A stretch of DNA of 17,404 nucleotides from DATCJY01 sp036562565 (lineage in GTDB: Bacteria; Bacteroidota; Bacteroidia; Flavobacteriales_D; Sanyastnellaceae): the NCBI GenBank assembly GCA_036562565.1, contig DATCJY010000071.1, positions 1 to 17,404 of the forward strand. The letters are read 5' to 3'. Made by a program: the position numbers and the translations under genes. Shown here piece by piece: positions 1 through 7,856 of this stretch. Numbering within the stretch: the stretch's first letter is position 1; every line of letters starts with the position of its first letter. The notes below the pieces were generated by a model. That model was not told where the DNA came from. It worked only from the letters and a program-made list of their open reading frames with translations, and searched no databases.

Positions 1-619
1 CTTCCGTTTGTTGGTTGACGATGCTCACGGTTTTGGTTCCATCGGTGAAAATGGCCGTGGTACCGGTGATGCGCAAGGTGTGCAGGCTGATATCGATATC
101 TACTTCGGAACATTTGCTAAAGCAATGGCCAGCATCGGTGCCTTTGTTGCCGGTGAAGAAGAGATTATTGACTACTTGCGCTACAACATGCGTTCTCAAA
201 CCTTCGCTAAATCTCTTCCAATGCCTATTGTGATTGGTGCGTTGAAGCGTCTTGAGATGTTGCGCTCTAAACCAGAGTTACAAGAGAAACTTTGGACCAT
301 CGCCAGAGCTTTGCAATCGGGGTTGAAAGAAGCCGGTTTCGATATCGGCCATACCAACTCGGTAGTCACTCCGGTGTTCCTCAAAGGTTCTTTGGGTGAA
401 GCTACCAACGTAACACTTGACTTGCGCGAGACTTATAACATCTTCTGTTCAATCGTGGTTTATCCGGTTGTACCGAAAGATGTGATCATGCTTCGTTTGA
501 TTCCCACAGTAGTTCATACTTTGGAAGATGTGAACTACACCATCGAATCGTTCAAGAAAGTGCGTGAGAAATTGGAAGCCGGTGCTTACAAGGCAGAGAA
601 AATCGCTGCATGGTCTTAA
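1..619 (+). CDS. PLP-dependent alpha-oxoamine synthase-like enzyme (SPT/KBL family), 3' part
   Basis: The gene is truncated by the left edge; the frame is open from base 2 and about 205 residues are visible. It belongs to fold-type I PLP enzymes of the alpha-oxoamine synthase group (glycine C-acetyltransferase, serine palmitoyltransferase, AONS), which condense an amino acid with an acyl-CoA. Seen directly: the VDDAHGFG motif near the start (Asp and His contact the PLP ring) and GTFAKAMASIGAF, whose Lys at about visible residue 40 is the expected Schiff-base lysine. A C-terminal small domain contains the motif LRLIPT. In Bacteroidota, close relatives are usually annotated as aminotransferase class I/II or as serine palmitoyltransferase for sphingolipid synthesis. 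The substrate cannot be fixed from this fragment. The gene ends before a strong terminator and faces the SMC-like gene. Confidence 0.85.
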   Translation, partial: FRLLVDDAHGFGSIGENGRGTGDAQGVQADIDIYFGTFAKAMASIGAFVAGEEEIIDYLRYNMRSQTFAKSLPMPIVIGALKRLEMLRSKPELQEKLWTIARALQSGLKEAGFDIGHTNSVVTPVFLKGSLGEATNVTLDLRETYNIFCSIVVYPVVPKDVIMLRLIPTVVHTLEDVNYTIESFKKVREKLEAGAYKAEKIAAWS

Positions 620-644
620 AATGGATAATCACTAGTTGACGATA

Positions 645-678
645 GAAAAATGCCGCTCCTTCGAGCGGCATTTTTTAT
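645..678 (+). terminator. Rho-independent terminator of the PLP enzyme gene
   Basis: An 8-bp perfect stem (TGCCGCTC at 651-658 with GAGCGGCA at 663-670) encloses a 4-nt loop. It is flanked by A5 upstream and T6 downstream, so it can act on both strands. It lies 31 bases after the stop codon of the + gene. Confidence 0.9.
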
Positions 679-710
679 TTGAGAGATGGAATTGGGTTAA
701 AACAAGAAAA

Positions 711-735
711 GGGCTATCGTTCGATAGCCCTTTTT
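711..735 (-). terminator. Terminator for the SMC-like gene (bidirectional)
   Basis: GGGCTATC (711-718) pairs with GATAGCCC (723-730), closing on a 4-nt loop. Read on the minus strand it is followed by a T-rich tail, and on the plus strand by T5. It lies 26 bases past the stop of the minus-strand ATPase gene and only 40 bases from the previous hairpin, so the convergent junction is doubly insulated. Confidence 0.85.
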
Positions 736-756
736 GTATTGAAAGATGAATAAAAA

Positions 757-3438
757 TTATTCTTCGATTTTTTTGAGTTCTCCGTTGTCCATGCGAAGCT
801 CTTCTCTGCGCACAGCGTGTTGGCGGTCGTTGAGGTTGATCTTGCCCTTGCTGCGGAAAATGAAGTAATACTTCGAGAAGCCATCGTAAGGTTGAGGTGC
901 TGCAAAGATTGGAATGAAGTTGTGCTCCTTACAGAATTGCACCAATTGCGGACGGTTGTGTTCGTCAATGGTACCAATCTCATCGATGAAGAGCGCAATC
1001 TTGTTGTCTTCACTGCTGATGGCAAGACGGTTGATGATGCTCATTACAATCACCAAGCGAATCATACGGTCAGTACCATCGGACTCCACTTGTTCTTTCA
1101 AGTCCACACGTTTGAGTGTGCCTTTTACATCGAGTACCAATTCGATATCAAACAAGTCTTCGAAGTTTACGCTCTTGCCGGAATCGAGGTATTGGTTGAG
1201 AATTTTCAAGTCTTCCGCACTTTCAAACTCAAAGCTCAATTGAGCGTTGAGGTTTTCGATGCTTGCGATGCGCTCCAATTCATAGAGCACTTTCTTGTTA
1301 TCCACCAGCTCAATCTTGAGCGACTCGATGTTGGAGATGTGAGTCCTTGCAAGGCTTTCGTTGAATCGATTGTACACGAAAGTTTTGAACTCTTCATAGC
1401 GTTTGCGAAGGTTGTAAGCGGGGTTCGCAAATTGGGTGGAGATACTTCCGAGCAAACCATCGATGGATTTTTCTTTATCGGCAATACAAGCAATTTCATC
1501 CTCGATGTATTTGATGAATTCCTCTTCGCTTGCCATAGCGCTGTTGGTTTTGAAGCGCAACTGGTCAAACGCACGGTCTTTCTTCACCTTGAGGTTTTCG
1601 CGGTCAGTGTTGGCCAATTCAATTTTCGCAAAGATTTCATCGAGTGATTCGGTGGTTTCATACTCGGTAGGAGTGATGCCGTACGCTTCAATTTCTTGCT
1701 TGCGGCTGCGCAATTGAATCAAACGCTCTTCTGTTTTGCGTGTTTCCTCACGGAGTGAATCAAGCAGAGCCGATTTCTCGGTAATCTCTTTGCGCAACTT
1801 GGTGAGTTCATTCTCCATGGCTTCTTTTTCCGCCTTGAGGTTGCGCAATTCCGCACCGATGGTGCCGCTCAATTTCTCCAGCTTTGGTTTTTCAGCCAAG
1901 CTGCGGAGTTTGTCTTTTACCGTTTCGATTTCACCAAGTACTTTGTCAAGTTCTTTCTTGGTCTTATCGATATGAAGGGCAACCGCCCAAAGTTTTTCAA
2001 GCTCGCTCTTTTCCTTTTGAACTTCTTTGAGTTCCTCTTTCAAGGTTTTCACCGAAGGAACATCCTTGAGCTCAAGTTTTTTCGGTAGTTCAATTTCACC
2101 ATCAAAGATTTTCATGGTGTTACCGGTTTTGGTGATTTTCTTTTTCACCAATTTGTCCGGCAATGCAGCGAAATCAGCGGAGAAAATCGTGTTGAGCAAT
2201 TTGCGGTCGTCATCATTGCCAACGATTTTTTGAATCAACTGATTGTCGTAGTTTTTGATTTGTGCTTCAAGGCGTGCACACTCGTGGTCGTATTTCGCAA
2301 GCTTCACTTCAATGCTTTTTGAATCGAGCTTTTGGTTTTCTACCATGGTAATGCGCACCTCAATTTCTCTCCGTTTTTGGTCCAGATTGAGAAGTGATTC
2401 TTCAAGGAATTTCTTAGTCTCGTAGGAAGCAATCTCCTCGAGTCGGGTTTGAAGTGCAATGAATTCTCTTTCTTTCATTTCCACTTCACTCTCTTTCTTT
2501 CCAATCTCACGGTTGAGTTCTTCCTGACGAGGTTTCAATTTCTCGTTCACAAGTACCAAGGTGGACTGGTAGGTCTTTTCTTTCTCGAGGCGAGCAGTGT
2601 CAAGCTGTTGAATTGTTCCGGCATATTGTTTTTCAAAGGCATAAACCAAATCACTCACGATGCGGTTCTTAGCTTTGTAGAGGTTGACTACCTCGCGGAA
2701 CTCTTCAAATTCTTTTTGTATGCTTTTAATCACACGAATCTCATCGTTGATACGCAAGAGATCTGTGATGTCTTTCTTGTTCTTTTGGGAGAAGTTGATT
2801 CCTTCGTGCTCACGGTTGTCGGCAATAATCAAAGACTCTTTCAAGGTCTTGTTGGTAATCAACTTGGAATTGATGAGGTAGCGATAGATTTTGGAGAAGT
2901 TGTTACTCAATCCATCGGTACGCACGCTTTCTTCCAACCACACTACTGCATCGTTCTTACGTCCGCGTTGGTACACGGAGTTGAAGACCTCGCTCTTGCT
3001 CTTGTAGAGGTAAAGCTCCACACCGGCTGCGCTGAGTGTGTCCTGCACCTCATCCCATCTGCGGATGCGTTGTTGCTGACCATCACGCTTGAAGAAGTAC
3101 TCCGGGTCATACTCTCCCGAAAGGCGATAGTATTCCAGCTCTCCTTCGCTATCGCGTTTCACAAGAATGCAATAAGGATTGCCCTTCTTCACTTCAAAGA
3201 GGATGTAACTCTGGTTGTGCGTAGGGAAGTAGTGGTGAATTGTTTCCTTGTCTCCCTTGCGCTGACCGGAGAAGCTCATTTTACTTCCATCTACGATGAA
3301 GAGGAAGTTGAGCGTATATATCAACGTGGATTTACCCACGTTGTTCGGTCCTACAAGTTGAATAGAATCGCAATCGTCCAGACGCATTTCTGCGTTCACG
3401 TAAGTAGCGGTGTTGATACCGATGATGCGTGTAATCAT
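757..3438 (-). CDS. SMC/MukB-like coiled-coil ATPase, orphan
   Basis: This is an 893-residue ABC-type ATPase of the SMC/Rad50/MukB kind, probably acting on DNA. Seen: an N-terminal Walker A GPNNVGKST at residues 30-38; long charged heptad-rich helices at about 270-405 and 462-590; between them a short non-helical insert at about 406-460, containing MKIFDGEIELP, which could be a small hinge; and a C-terminal Walker B ALFIDEIGTID at about 815-825. The ABC signature position (about 784-792) reads VESDGTDRM instead of LSGGQ, so it is divergent. The order head-coil-hinge-coil-head is that of SMC proteins. The length is shorter than SMC (about 1,150) or MukB (about 1,480). No kleisin, MukE/F-like, JetA/B/D-like or nuclease gene lies beside it. 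A promoter is visible at 3566-3596. The start ATG at 3438 is chosen because Walker A sits about 30 residues from it, as is usual. The exact subfamily is not recognised. Confidence 0.85.
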   Translation of the reverse strand: MITRIIGINTATYVNAEMRLDDCDSIQLVGPNNVGKSTLIYTLNFLFIVDGSKMSFSGQRKGDKETIHHYFPTHNQSYILFEVKKGNPYCILVKRDSEGELEYYRLSGEYDPEYFFKRDGQQQRIRRWDEVQDTLSAAGVELYLYKSKSEVFNSVYQRGRKNDAVVWLEESVRTDGLSNNFSKIYRYLINSKLITNKTLKESLIIADNREHEGINFSQKNKKDITDLLRINDEIRVIKSIQKEFEEFREVVNLYKAKNRIVSDLVYAFEKQYAGTIQQLDTARLEKEKTYQSTLVLVNEKLKPRQEELNREIGKKESEVEMKEREFIALQTRLEEIASYETKKFLEESLLNLDQKRREIEVRITMVENQKLDSKSIEVKLAKYDHECARLEAQIKNYDNQLIQKIVGNDDDRKLLNTIFSADFAALPDKLVKKKITKTGNTMKIFDGEIELPKKLELKDVPSVKTLKEELKEVQKEKSELEKLWAVALHIDKTKKELDKVLGEIETVKDKLRSLAEKPKLEKLSGTIGAELRNLKAEKEAMENELTKLRKEITEKSALLDSLREETRKTEERLIQLRSRKQEIEAYGITPTEYETTESLDEIFAKIELANTDRENLKVKKDRAFDQLRFKTNSAMASEEEFIKYIEDEIACIADKEKSIDGLLGSISTQFANPAYNLRKRYEEFKTFVYNRFNESLARTHISNIESLKIELVDNKKVLYELERIASIENLNAQLSFEFESAEDLKILNQYLDSGKSVNFEDLFDIELVLDVKGTLKRVDLKEQVESDGTDRMIRLVIVMSIINRLAISSEDNKIALFIDEIGTIDEHNRPQLVQFCKEHNFIPIFAAPQPYDGFSKYYFIFRSKGKINLNDRQHAVRREELRMDNGELKKIEE

Positions 3439-3565
3439 TCTTTTATCTAAATAGGAATTGTATTTCTACAATTCGTTTGAATTTGCTTTCAATGGTAATT
3501 TCTTCAGTTTCGATGGGTTCGAAATGAAGGCGTTGACAGGTGTGTCCAAAATCAGCGCTAACGCA

Positions 3566-3596
3566 CAAAGCTACCAGCGGACTCAGCAGCCGACAA
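3566..3596 (-). promoter_or_regulatory. Bacteroidota-type promoter of the SMC-like gene
   Basis: On the minus strand TTG (3596-3594) is followed by exactly 20 bases and then TAGCTTTG (3573-3566). This is a perfect match to the Bacteroidota -33/-7 consensus TTG-N19-21-TAnnTTTG. Transcription would begin near 3560, giving a leader of about 120 nt before the ATG at 3438. Confidence 0.65.
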
Positions 3597-3884
3597 GGGT
3601 TGTTAATCAATTGGTGAAAACTCGGTCGGGTTGTAAAAAGCAAATCATTTTATCAACAATTTGTAGGGCTTGTGATTGGAGAGTTGGGGTGATTAGGCTG
3701 GGGTAGATGGGTGAAAATCAGAAAGGTAGCAAGGAGATGCGCAGGTGTTTGGAGTATAAAATAGTGAGGGAGGTCCCAGCGTCCAATGATGTAATGTTTT
3801 GCTACATGGCGTTAGTAAATAATCATTTCCATTTAACAGTTGCGGAATGTGCCTTCTAATTTTAGCCCTCAGATTATTTAAGCG
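3597..3884. other. Intergenic spacer upstream of the antiporter gene
   Basis: No gene, RNA or convincing + strand promoter is seen between the SMC-like promoter and the antiporter start. A -7-like TAATTTTA at 3858-3865 has a TTG only 15 bases upstream, which is shorter than usual. A small inverted repeat, ATGTA (3789-3793) and TACAT (3803-3807), is present but is short enough to be chance. Confidence 0.5.
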
Positions 3885-5129
3885 ATGGAACTGTATTATT
3901 CATTCTCGGTACTCACTGTACTTGCTGCATTCTTTTACTATGCTAACCTGCGCTGGTTGAAGTTGCCATCTACTATTGGTGTGATGTTGATTGCATTGAT
4001 TTCATCCATCATCTTGGTGGTGACAGGCAAAATTTTTCCTCACACCTTCGAGGAGTTTCAGGGCCTGATTTCAGGTATTGATTTCACTGAGGTATTGATG
4101 GGGGCAATGCTCAATTTTCTGCTCTTTGCGGGTGCGATTCACATCAATTTGAAGGACTTGAAAGAACAGCGTGCTCCGGTGATGGTGTTCTCAACGGTGA
4201 GTGTATTGCTGTCCACGTTTATAGTTGGTTCGCTCCTTTATTATGCGGTACCACTGTTGGGCTTTGAGCTTCCCTTATTATACTGCCTCCTCTTTGGTGC
4301 GTTGATATCGCCCACTGATCCGATTGCGGTATTGGGCATTCTGAAAACCGCCAACGTCCCTAAATCGCTTGAGACAAAAATTGCCGGTGAATCTTTGTTC
4401 AATGATGGTGTTGCGGTAGTGGTTTTCGCAGTATTGATGAAGCTTGCCAGTGGCAGTGATTTTGATTTGACATTTACCAATATCAGCTGGCTCTTGATCA
4501 AAGAAGCTGTTGGAGGTTTGGCTGTCGGTTTTGGTTTGGGATTGCTTGCCTCCAAAGCCATGCGCAATGTGGATGATTACAAAGTGTCCGTATTGATTAC
4601 AATGGCAGTGGTGATGGGCGGCTATCTCATAGCACATGGTATTCATATTTCGGGTCCGCTTACTATGGTGGCTGCGGGCTTGGTGATTGGTAACTATGGC
4701 AAACGCACCGCGATGTCTCCCGTTACCAAAGATTACCTTGGAAAATTCTGGGAGCTTGTTGATGAAATCATGAACGCTTTGTTGTTCCTCTTTATCGGGT
4801 TTGAGTTATTGTTGATTCCGGAGATTATGGCTTACTGGAAGGTCGCTGCCGTGGCTGTGCTTGTGGTCTTAATAGCACGGTTTCTGGCAATTTGGATTCC
4901 AACGAAGATTATTCCTTTTAAGAAGAAATTTGACCGCAATACAATTCACATTCTTACGTGGGGTGGCTTGCGTGGAGGTGTTTCCATCGCATTGGCTATT
5001 TCCGTTTCCTCTCGTGAGTACGCTGAGATCATCATCGCTACAACTTATTTCGTTGTGATATTCTCAATTCTTGTGCAAGGACTTACGATTGGTCGTCTGG
5101 CAAATCGCTTGCTTCCAAAGACAGATTAA
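3885..5129 (+). CDS. CPA1 (NhaP-type) Na+/H+ antiporter
   Basis: This is a 414-residue inner-membrane protein with about 12 hydrophobic segments. It would exchange Na+ (or K+) for protons in pH and salt homeostasis. Family motifs are seen: SPTDPIAVLGILK at 142-154, GESLFNDGVAVVVF at 168-181 with the ion-binding Asn173-Asp174 pair typical of electroneutral CPA1 exchangers, and TWGGLRGGVSIALA at 358-371 with the conserved Arg363. The length matches prokaryotic NhaP proteins lacking the C-terminal cytosolic domain. It is transcribed alone, converges on the his operon and ends at a shared terminator. Ion specificity cannot be read from the sequence. Confidence 0.93.
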   Translation: MELYYSFSVLTVLAAFFYYANLRWLKLPSTIGVMLIALISSIILVVTGKIFPHTFEEFQGLISGIDFTEVLMGAMLNFLLFAGAIHINLKDLKEQRAPVMVFSTVSVLLSTFIVGSLLYYAVPLLGFELPLLYCLLFGALISPTDPIAVLGILKTANVPKSLETKIAGESLFNDGVAVVVFAVLMKLASGSDFDLTFTNISWLLIKEAVGGLAVGFGLGLLASKAMRNVDDYKVSVLITMAVVMGGYLIAHGIHISGPLTMVAAGLVIGNYGKRTAMSPVTKDYLGKFWELVDEIMNALLFLFIGFELLLIPEIMAYWKVAAVAVLVVLIARFLAIWIPTKIIPFKKKFDRNTIHILTWGGLRGGVSIALAISVSSREYAEIIIATTYFVVIFSILVQGLTIGRLANRLLPKTD

Positions 5130-5147
5130 ACTTCGAACCGGATATTA

Positions 5148-5181
5148 AATTAAAAACCCACCAATCGGTGGGTTTTTAATT
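5148..5181. terminator. Bidirectional terminator between antiporter and his operon
   Basis: A perfect 15-bp stem (5148-5162 with 5167-5181) closes on an AATC loop. The GC core CCCACC/GGTGGG is flanked by A5 on one side and T5 on the other, so it terminates both the + antiporter transcript and the minus his transcript. The hisIE stop is 6 bases away. Confidence 0.93.
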
Positions 5182-5186
5182 ACTGC

Positions 5187-5786
5187 TCATTTCTTGTGTC
5201 GTTGTTCTAGTACGTTGATGACGTCTGCCAATCGGTATCCTTTTGCTTGCAGGAGAATGAGGTAATGGAACATCAAGTCAGCAGCCTCACCAAGAAACAG
5301 TTCTTCGTTGTTGTCTTTGGATTCGATGACGAGTTCTACGGCTTCTTCTCCTACTTTTTGAGCTATCTTATTGATGCCTTTGTTGAAGAGTGAAGTGGTG
5401 TAGGAGCCTTCTTGGGGATTGGCTTTTCTATCTGCGATGATGTTCTCGAGTTCTCGTAAGAAGTCGATGGAGCGATTGCTTTCGTTGAAACAGGTGTCAC
5501 TGCCTGTATGACAAACGGGTCCTACCGGAGATGCTTTGATGAGAAAAGTATCGTTGTCACAATCGAGTGCGATTGATTTTAGTTCCAGATAGTTTCCGCT
5601 CTCTTCCCCTTTGGTCCAAAGGCGTTGTTTACTTCGGCTATAGAAAGTCACTTTACCGGTTTCATGGGTTTTGATAAGTGCTTCCTCACTCATGAAGCCT
5701 AGCATGAGCACTATGTTCGTTTGTGCGTCTTGCACAATGGCTGGAATCAATTGATCGGGATATTTCGCAAAATCGGGTTTGTTCAT
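5187..5786 (-). CDS. hisIE: HisIE: phosphoribosyl-AMP cyclohydrolase / phosphoribosyl-ATP pyrophosphatase
   Basis: This 199-residue bifunctional enzyme performs steps 2 and 3 of histidine synthesis: removal of pyrophosphate from PR-ATP (HisE) and opening of the adenine ring of PR-AMP (HisI). The HisI domain occupies about residues 1-103, with TFYSRSKQRLWTKGEESG at 47-64, the metal-binding DCDND at 75-79 and the zinc cysteines Cys92 and Cys99 in VCHTGSDTCF. The HisE domain occupies about 106-199 and contains KVGEEAVELVIESKDN. This is the normal fused form. It is the last gene of the operon; its ATG overlaps the hisF stop by 4 bases, so it is probably translationally coupled. Confidence 0.97.
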   Translation of the reverse strand: MNKPDFAKYPDQLIPAIVQDAQTNIVLMLGFMSEEALIKTHETGKVTFYSRSKQRLWTKGEESGNYLELKSIALDCDNDTFLIKASPVGPVCHTGSDTCFNESNRSIDFLRELENIIADRKANPQEGSYTTSLFNKGINKIAQKVGEEAVELVIESKDNNEELFLGEAADLMFHYLILLQAKGYRLADVINVLEQRHKK

Positions 5787-6544
5787 GAGCGTATGGGTAT
5801 ACCGTTTTCAATTAAGTATGATTTGAGCTCGGGAATGCTGAGTTCTTGACGGTGAAATATACCTGCCGCCAATGCAGCATCGGCTTTCCCTTCTTTGAAT
5901 ACCTCAAGGAAGTGTTCTTTATTGCCTGCACCTCCCGATGCAATAACCGGAATGCCTGCAAGCTCCGATACAGCTGCTGTGAGCTCGAGTGCAAATCCGC
6001 TTTTGGTTCCATCGTGGTTGATGGATGTCAAAAGTATTTCACCTGCACCGCGTTGAGTTAGCTCTTTCACCCAACTTAAGGTTTCGATATCCGTTGCTTT
6101 CTTTCCTCCGCTTGTATAAACGGTAGATTTTTTAGTCGCCTCATCATAGTAGCTGTCGATGGCAACAACTACACATTGTGAACCACAGCGCTTTGCTATT
6201 TCTTCTATCAATGTTGGACGAGCAACGGCAGCAGAGTTAATGGATATCTTATCGGCACCTGCATCCATCAAAGCAAGTACATCATCCAACGATGAAATAC
6301 CTCCGCCAACCGTAAACGGAATATTTAGAGTTGCTGCAACTTTTTTCACCCAAGTAAACATGGTGCTTCTGCGCTCTTCGGTGGCTGAGATATCGAGGAA
6401 AATCAATTCATCCGCCCCAACGGCTGCATAATGTGCAGCGAGGGCAGTGGGATCGCCAAGGTCTACAAGATTCTGAAACTGCACGCCCTTCACTGTGCGG
6501 CCATTCTTTACATCCAAGCAGGGTATGATTCGTTTGGCTAACAT
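5783..6544 (-). CDS. hisF: HisF: imidazole glycerol phosphate synthase cyclase subunit
   Basis: This 253-residue (beta/alpha)8 barrel takes ammonia from HisH and converts PRFAR to imidazole glycerol phosphate and AICAR. Catalytic Asp11 (IIPCLDVKNG) and Asp130 (VVVAIDSYYD) are present at exactly the canonical positions. The phosphate-binding segments TVGGGISS at about 78-85 and ASGGAGN near the C-terminus are also present. The partner glutaminase HisH lies two genes upstream in the same operon. The start overlaps the end of hisA by 7 bases. Confidence 0.97.
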   Translation of the reverse strand: MLAKRIIPCLDVKNGRTVKGVQFQNLVDLGDPTALAAHYAAVGADELIFLDISATEERRSTMFTWVKKVAATLNIPFTVGGGISSLDDVLALMDAGADKISINSAAVARPTLIEEIAKRCGSQCVVVAIDSYYDEATKKSTVYTSGGKKATDIETLSWVKELTQRGAGEILLTSINHDGTKSGFALELTAAVSELAGIPVIASGGAGNKEHFLEVFKEGKADAALAAGIFHRQELSIPELKSYLIENGIPIRS

Positions 6545-7272
6545 GATGAAGTCGTTATCAATTCCGTTAATTCATGCATTGCAATTTTGCCTTCATAGAT
6601 GGCTTTGCCGATGATGACTCCATGGCACCCAATTGCATCGAGTTGCTTTACATCTTCAATGGATGAAACACCACCACTTGCTATGAGATGTATGGAAGGG
6701 AAACGCTCAAGCAGCTTTTTATACAAGTAGATGGAGGGTCCTTTGAGCATACCGTCCGTGGCGATGTCAGTACAAAACACTTGTTTGATGCCATTGCTCA
6801 AATGCTCGTTGATGAAGTCATACACAGAGTAATCAGTGTTTTCCAACCAACCATGCACTGCAATCTTCTCATCTTTTACATCAGCTCCTAATAGGAATTT
6901 ATCAGCTCCAAACGTGTTGAGCCATTCCTTAAACATGATGGGCTGTTTATAGGCAATGCTTCCAACCGAAACAAATGCAGCTCCTGCATTGAGTAATGCA
7001 GCTACATCATCATTGCTGCGAATGCCCCCCCCCATATCAATCATGAGTGATGTATTTGATGCTATGGTTTCAAGCACCGGTAGATTGCAAATCTTTCCTG
7101 ACTTCGCACCATCAAGGTCCACTATGTGCAGGCGTTTTATTCCGGCCTCTTCGAATTGTTTTGCCACTTCCAACGGATTGGATGAGTAAACTTTTTTACT
7201 GTCAAAGTCGCCTTGTGACAGTCGCACGCATTGTCCGTTGATGAGGTCAATAGCCGGAATTATCTCAATCAT
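6538..7272 (-). CDS. hisA: HisA: ProFAR isomerase
   Basis: This 244-residue (beta/alpha)8 barrel carries out the Amadori-type isomerisation of ProFAR to PRFAR. Catalytic Asp9 (IIPAIDLINGQ) and Asp131 (LLGADVKDEK) are visible, as are the phosphate-binding loops MGGGIRSND at 80-88 and ASGGVSS near the C-terminus. The Gly81-Gly83 motif is encoded by a run of nine consecutive G on the coding strand (plus-strand C9 at 7025-7033). The start overlaps the hisH stop by 4 bases (ATGA). Confidence 0.97.
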   Translation of the reverse strand: MIEIIPAIDLINGQCVRLSQGDFDSKKVYSSNPLEVAKQFEEAGIKRLHIVDLDGAKSGKICNLPVLETIASNTSLMIDMGGGIRSNDDVAALLNAGAAFVSVGSIAYKQPIMFKEWLNTFGADKFLLGADVKDEKIAVHGWLENTDYSVYDFINEHLSNGIKQVFCTDIATDGMLKGPSIYLYKKLLERFPSIHLIASGGVSSIEDVKQLDAIGCHGVIIGKAIYEGKIAMHELTELITTSSC

Positions 7273-7856
7273 AATGCTAAAAAGTTTTTAAGCAATTGTT
7301 CGCCTATTGCACTTGATTTCTCCGGGTGAAATTGCACGCCATAGAAATTGTCTTTCTCCAATGAAGCACTGAAAAGTGTATTGGCATAGTTGCATTGAGC
7401 GGTGGTAGTGTTGCTTATTTCGACATAAAAGCTATGTACAAAATACGCATAAGCATTCTCTTCGATGCCTTGATACAAGGCACTCTTCAGCAAAGTGAGA
7501 CTGTTCCATCCCATGTGTGGTACTTTGTCGATGCCTTTGGGAAACATCTTCACATGGTTGTTGAAGATGCCTAGAGTGTCCGCATTGCCTTCCTCACTGT
7601 GTGCGCACATCAATTGCATACCCAGGCAAATGCCCAGTGTAGGTTGTTTCAATGTGGTGATGACTTTGTCCAAGCCGTGTTCCTTCAAGTATTGCATTGC
7701 GGAAGAGGCTTCCCCCACACCGGGAAAGATTACCTTGTCAGCACTGCGTAGTGTTTCAGCATCATCAGTGAGTATGCTGTCCACGCCCAAACGCTGCAAG
7801 GCAAGTTCTACCGAATGCGTATTACCGGCATTGTATTTTACAATGGCAACTTTCAT
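7269..7856 (-). CDS. hisH: HisH: imidazole glycerol phosphate synthase glutaminase subunit
   Basis: This 195-residue class I glutamine amidotransferase supplies ammonia to HisF. The catalytic triad is visible: nucleophile Cys77 in LGICLGMQ, and His177 and Glu179 in GVQFHPEKSS. The oxyanion-strand motif FPGVGEASSAM at about 44-54 is also present. Length is normal. The start overlaps the hisB stop by 4 bases (ATGA). Confidence 0.97.
   Translation of the reverse strand: MKVAIVKYNAGNTHSVELALQRLGVDSILTDDAETLRSADKVIFPGVGEASSAMQYLKEHGLDKVITTLKQPTLGICLGMQLMCAHSEEGNADTLGIFNNHVKMFPKGIDKVPHMGWNSLTLLKSALYQGIEENAYAYFVHSFYVEISNTTTAQCNYANTLFSASLEKDNFYGVQFHPEKSSAIGEQLLKNFLAL

Noticed and set aside
817..1647. 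Long + strand ORF (276 codons) antisense to the SMC-like gene
   Set aside because: It is a shadow of the coding frame; the minus-strand protein has Walker motifs and coiled coils, while this translation has no recognisable domain.
2449..3450. Long + strand ORF (333 codons) antisense to the SMC-like gene
   Set aside because: It is antisense to the Walker A region of a well-supported gene and its translation has no family features.
3443..3643. A 66-residue minus-strand ORF ending 4 bases before the SMC-like start
   Set aside because: It needs a TTG start, a near-perfect promoter with a predicted start at about 3560 lies inside it, and the translation resembles no family.
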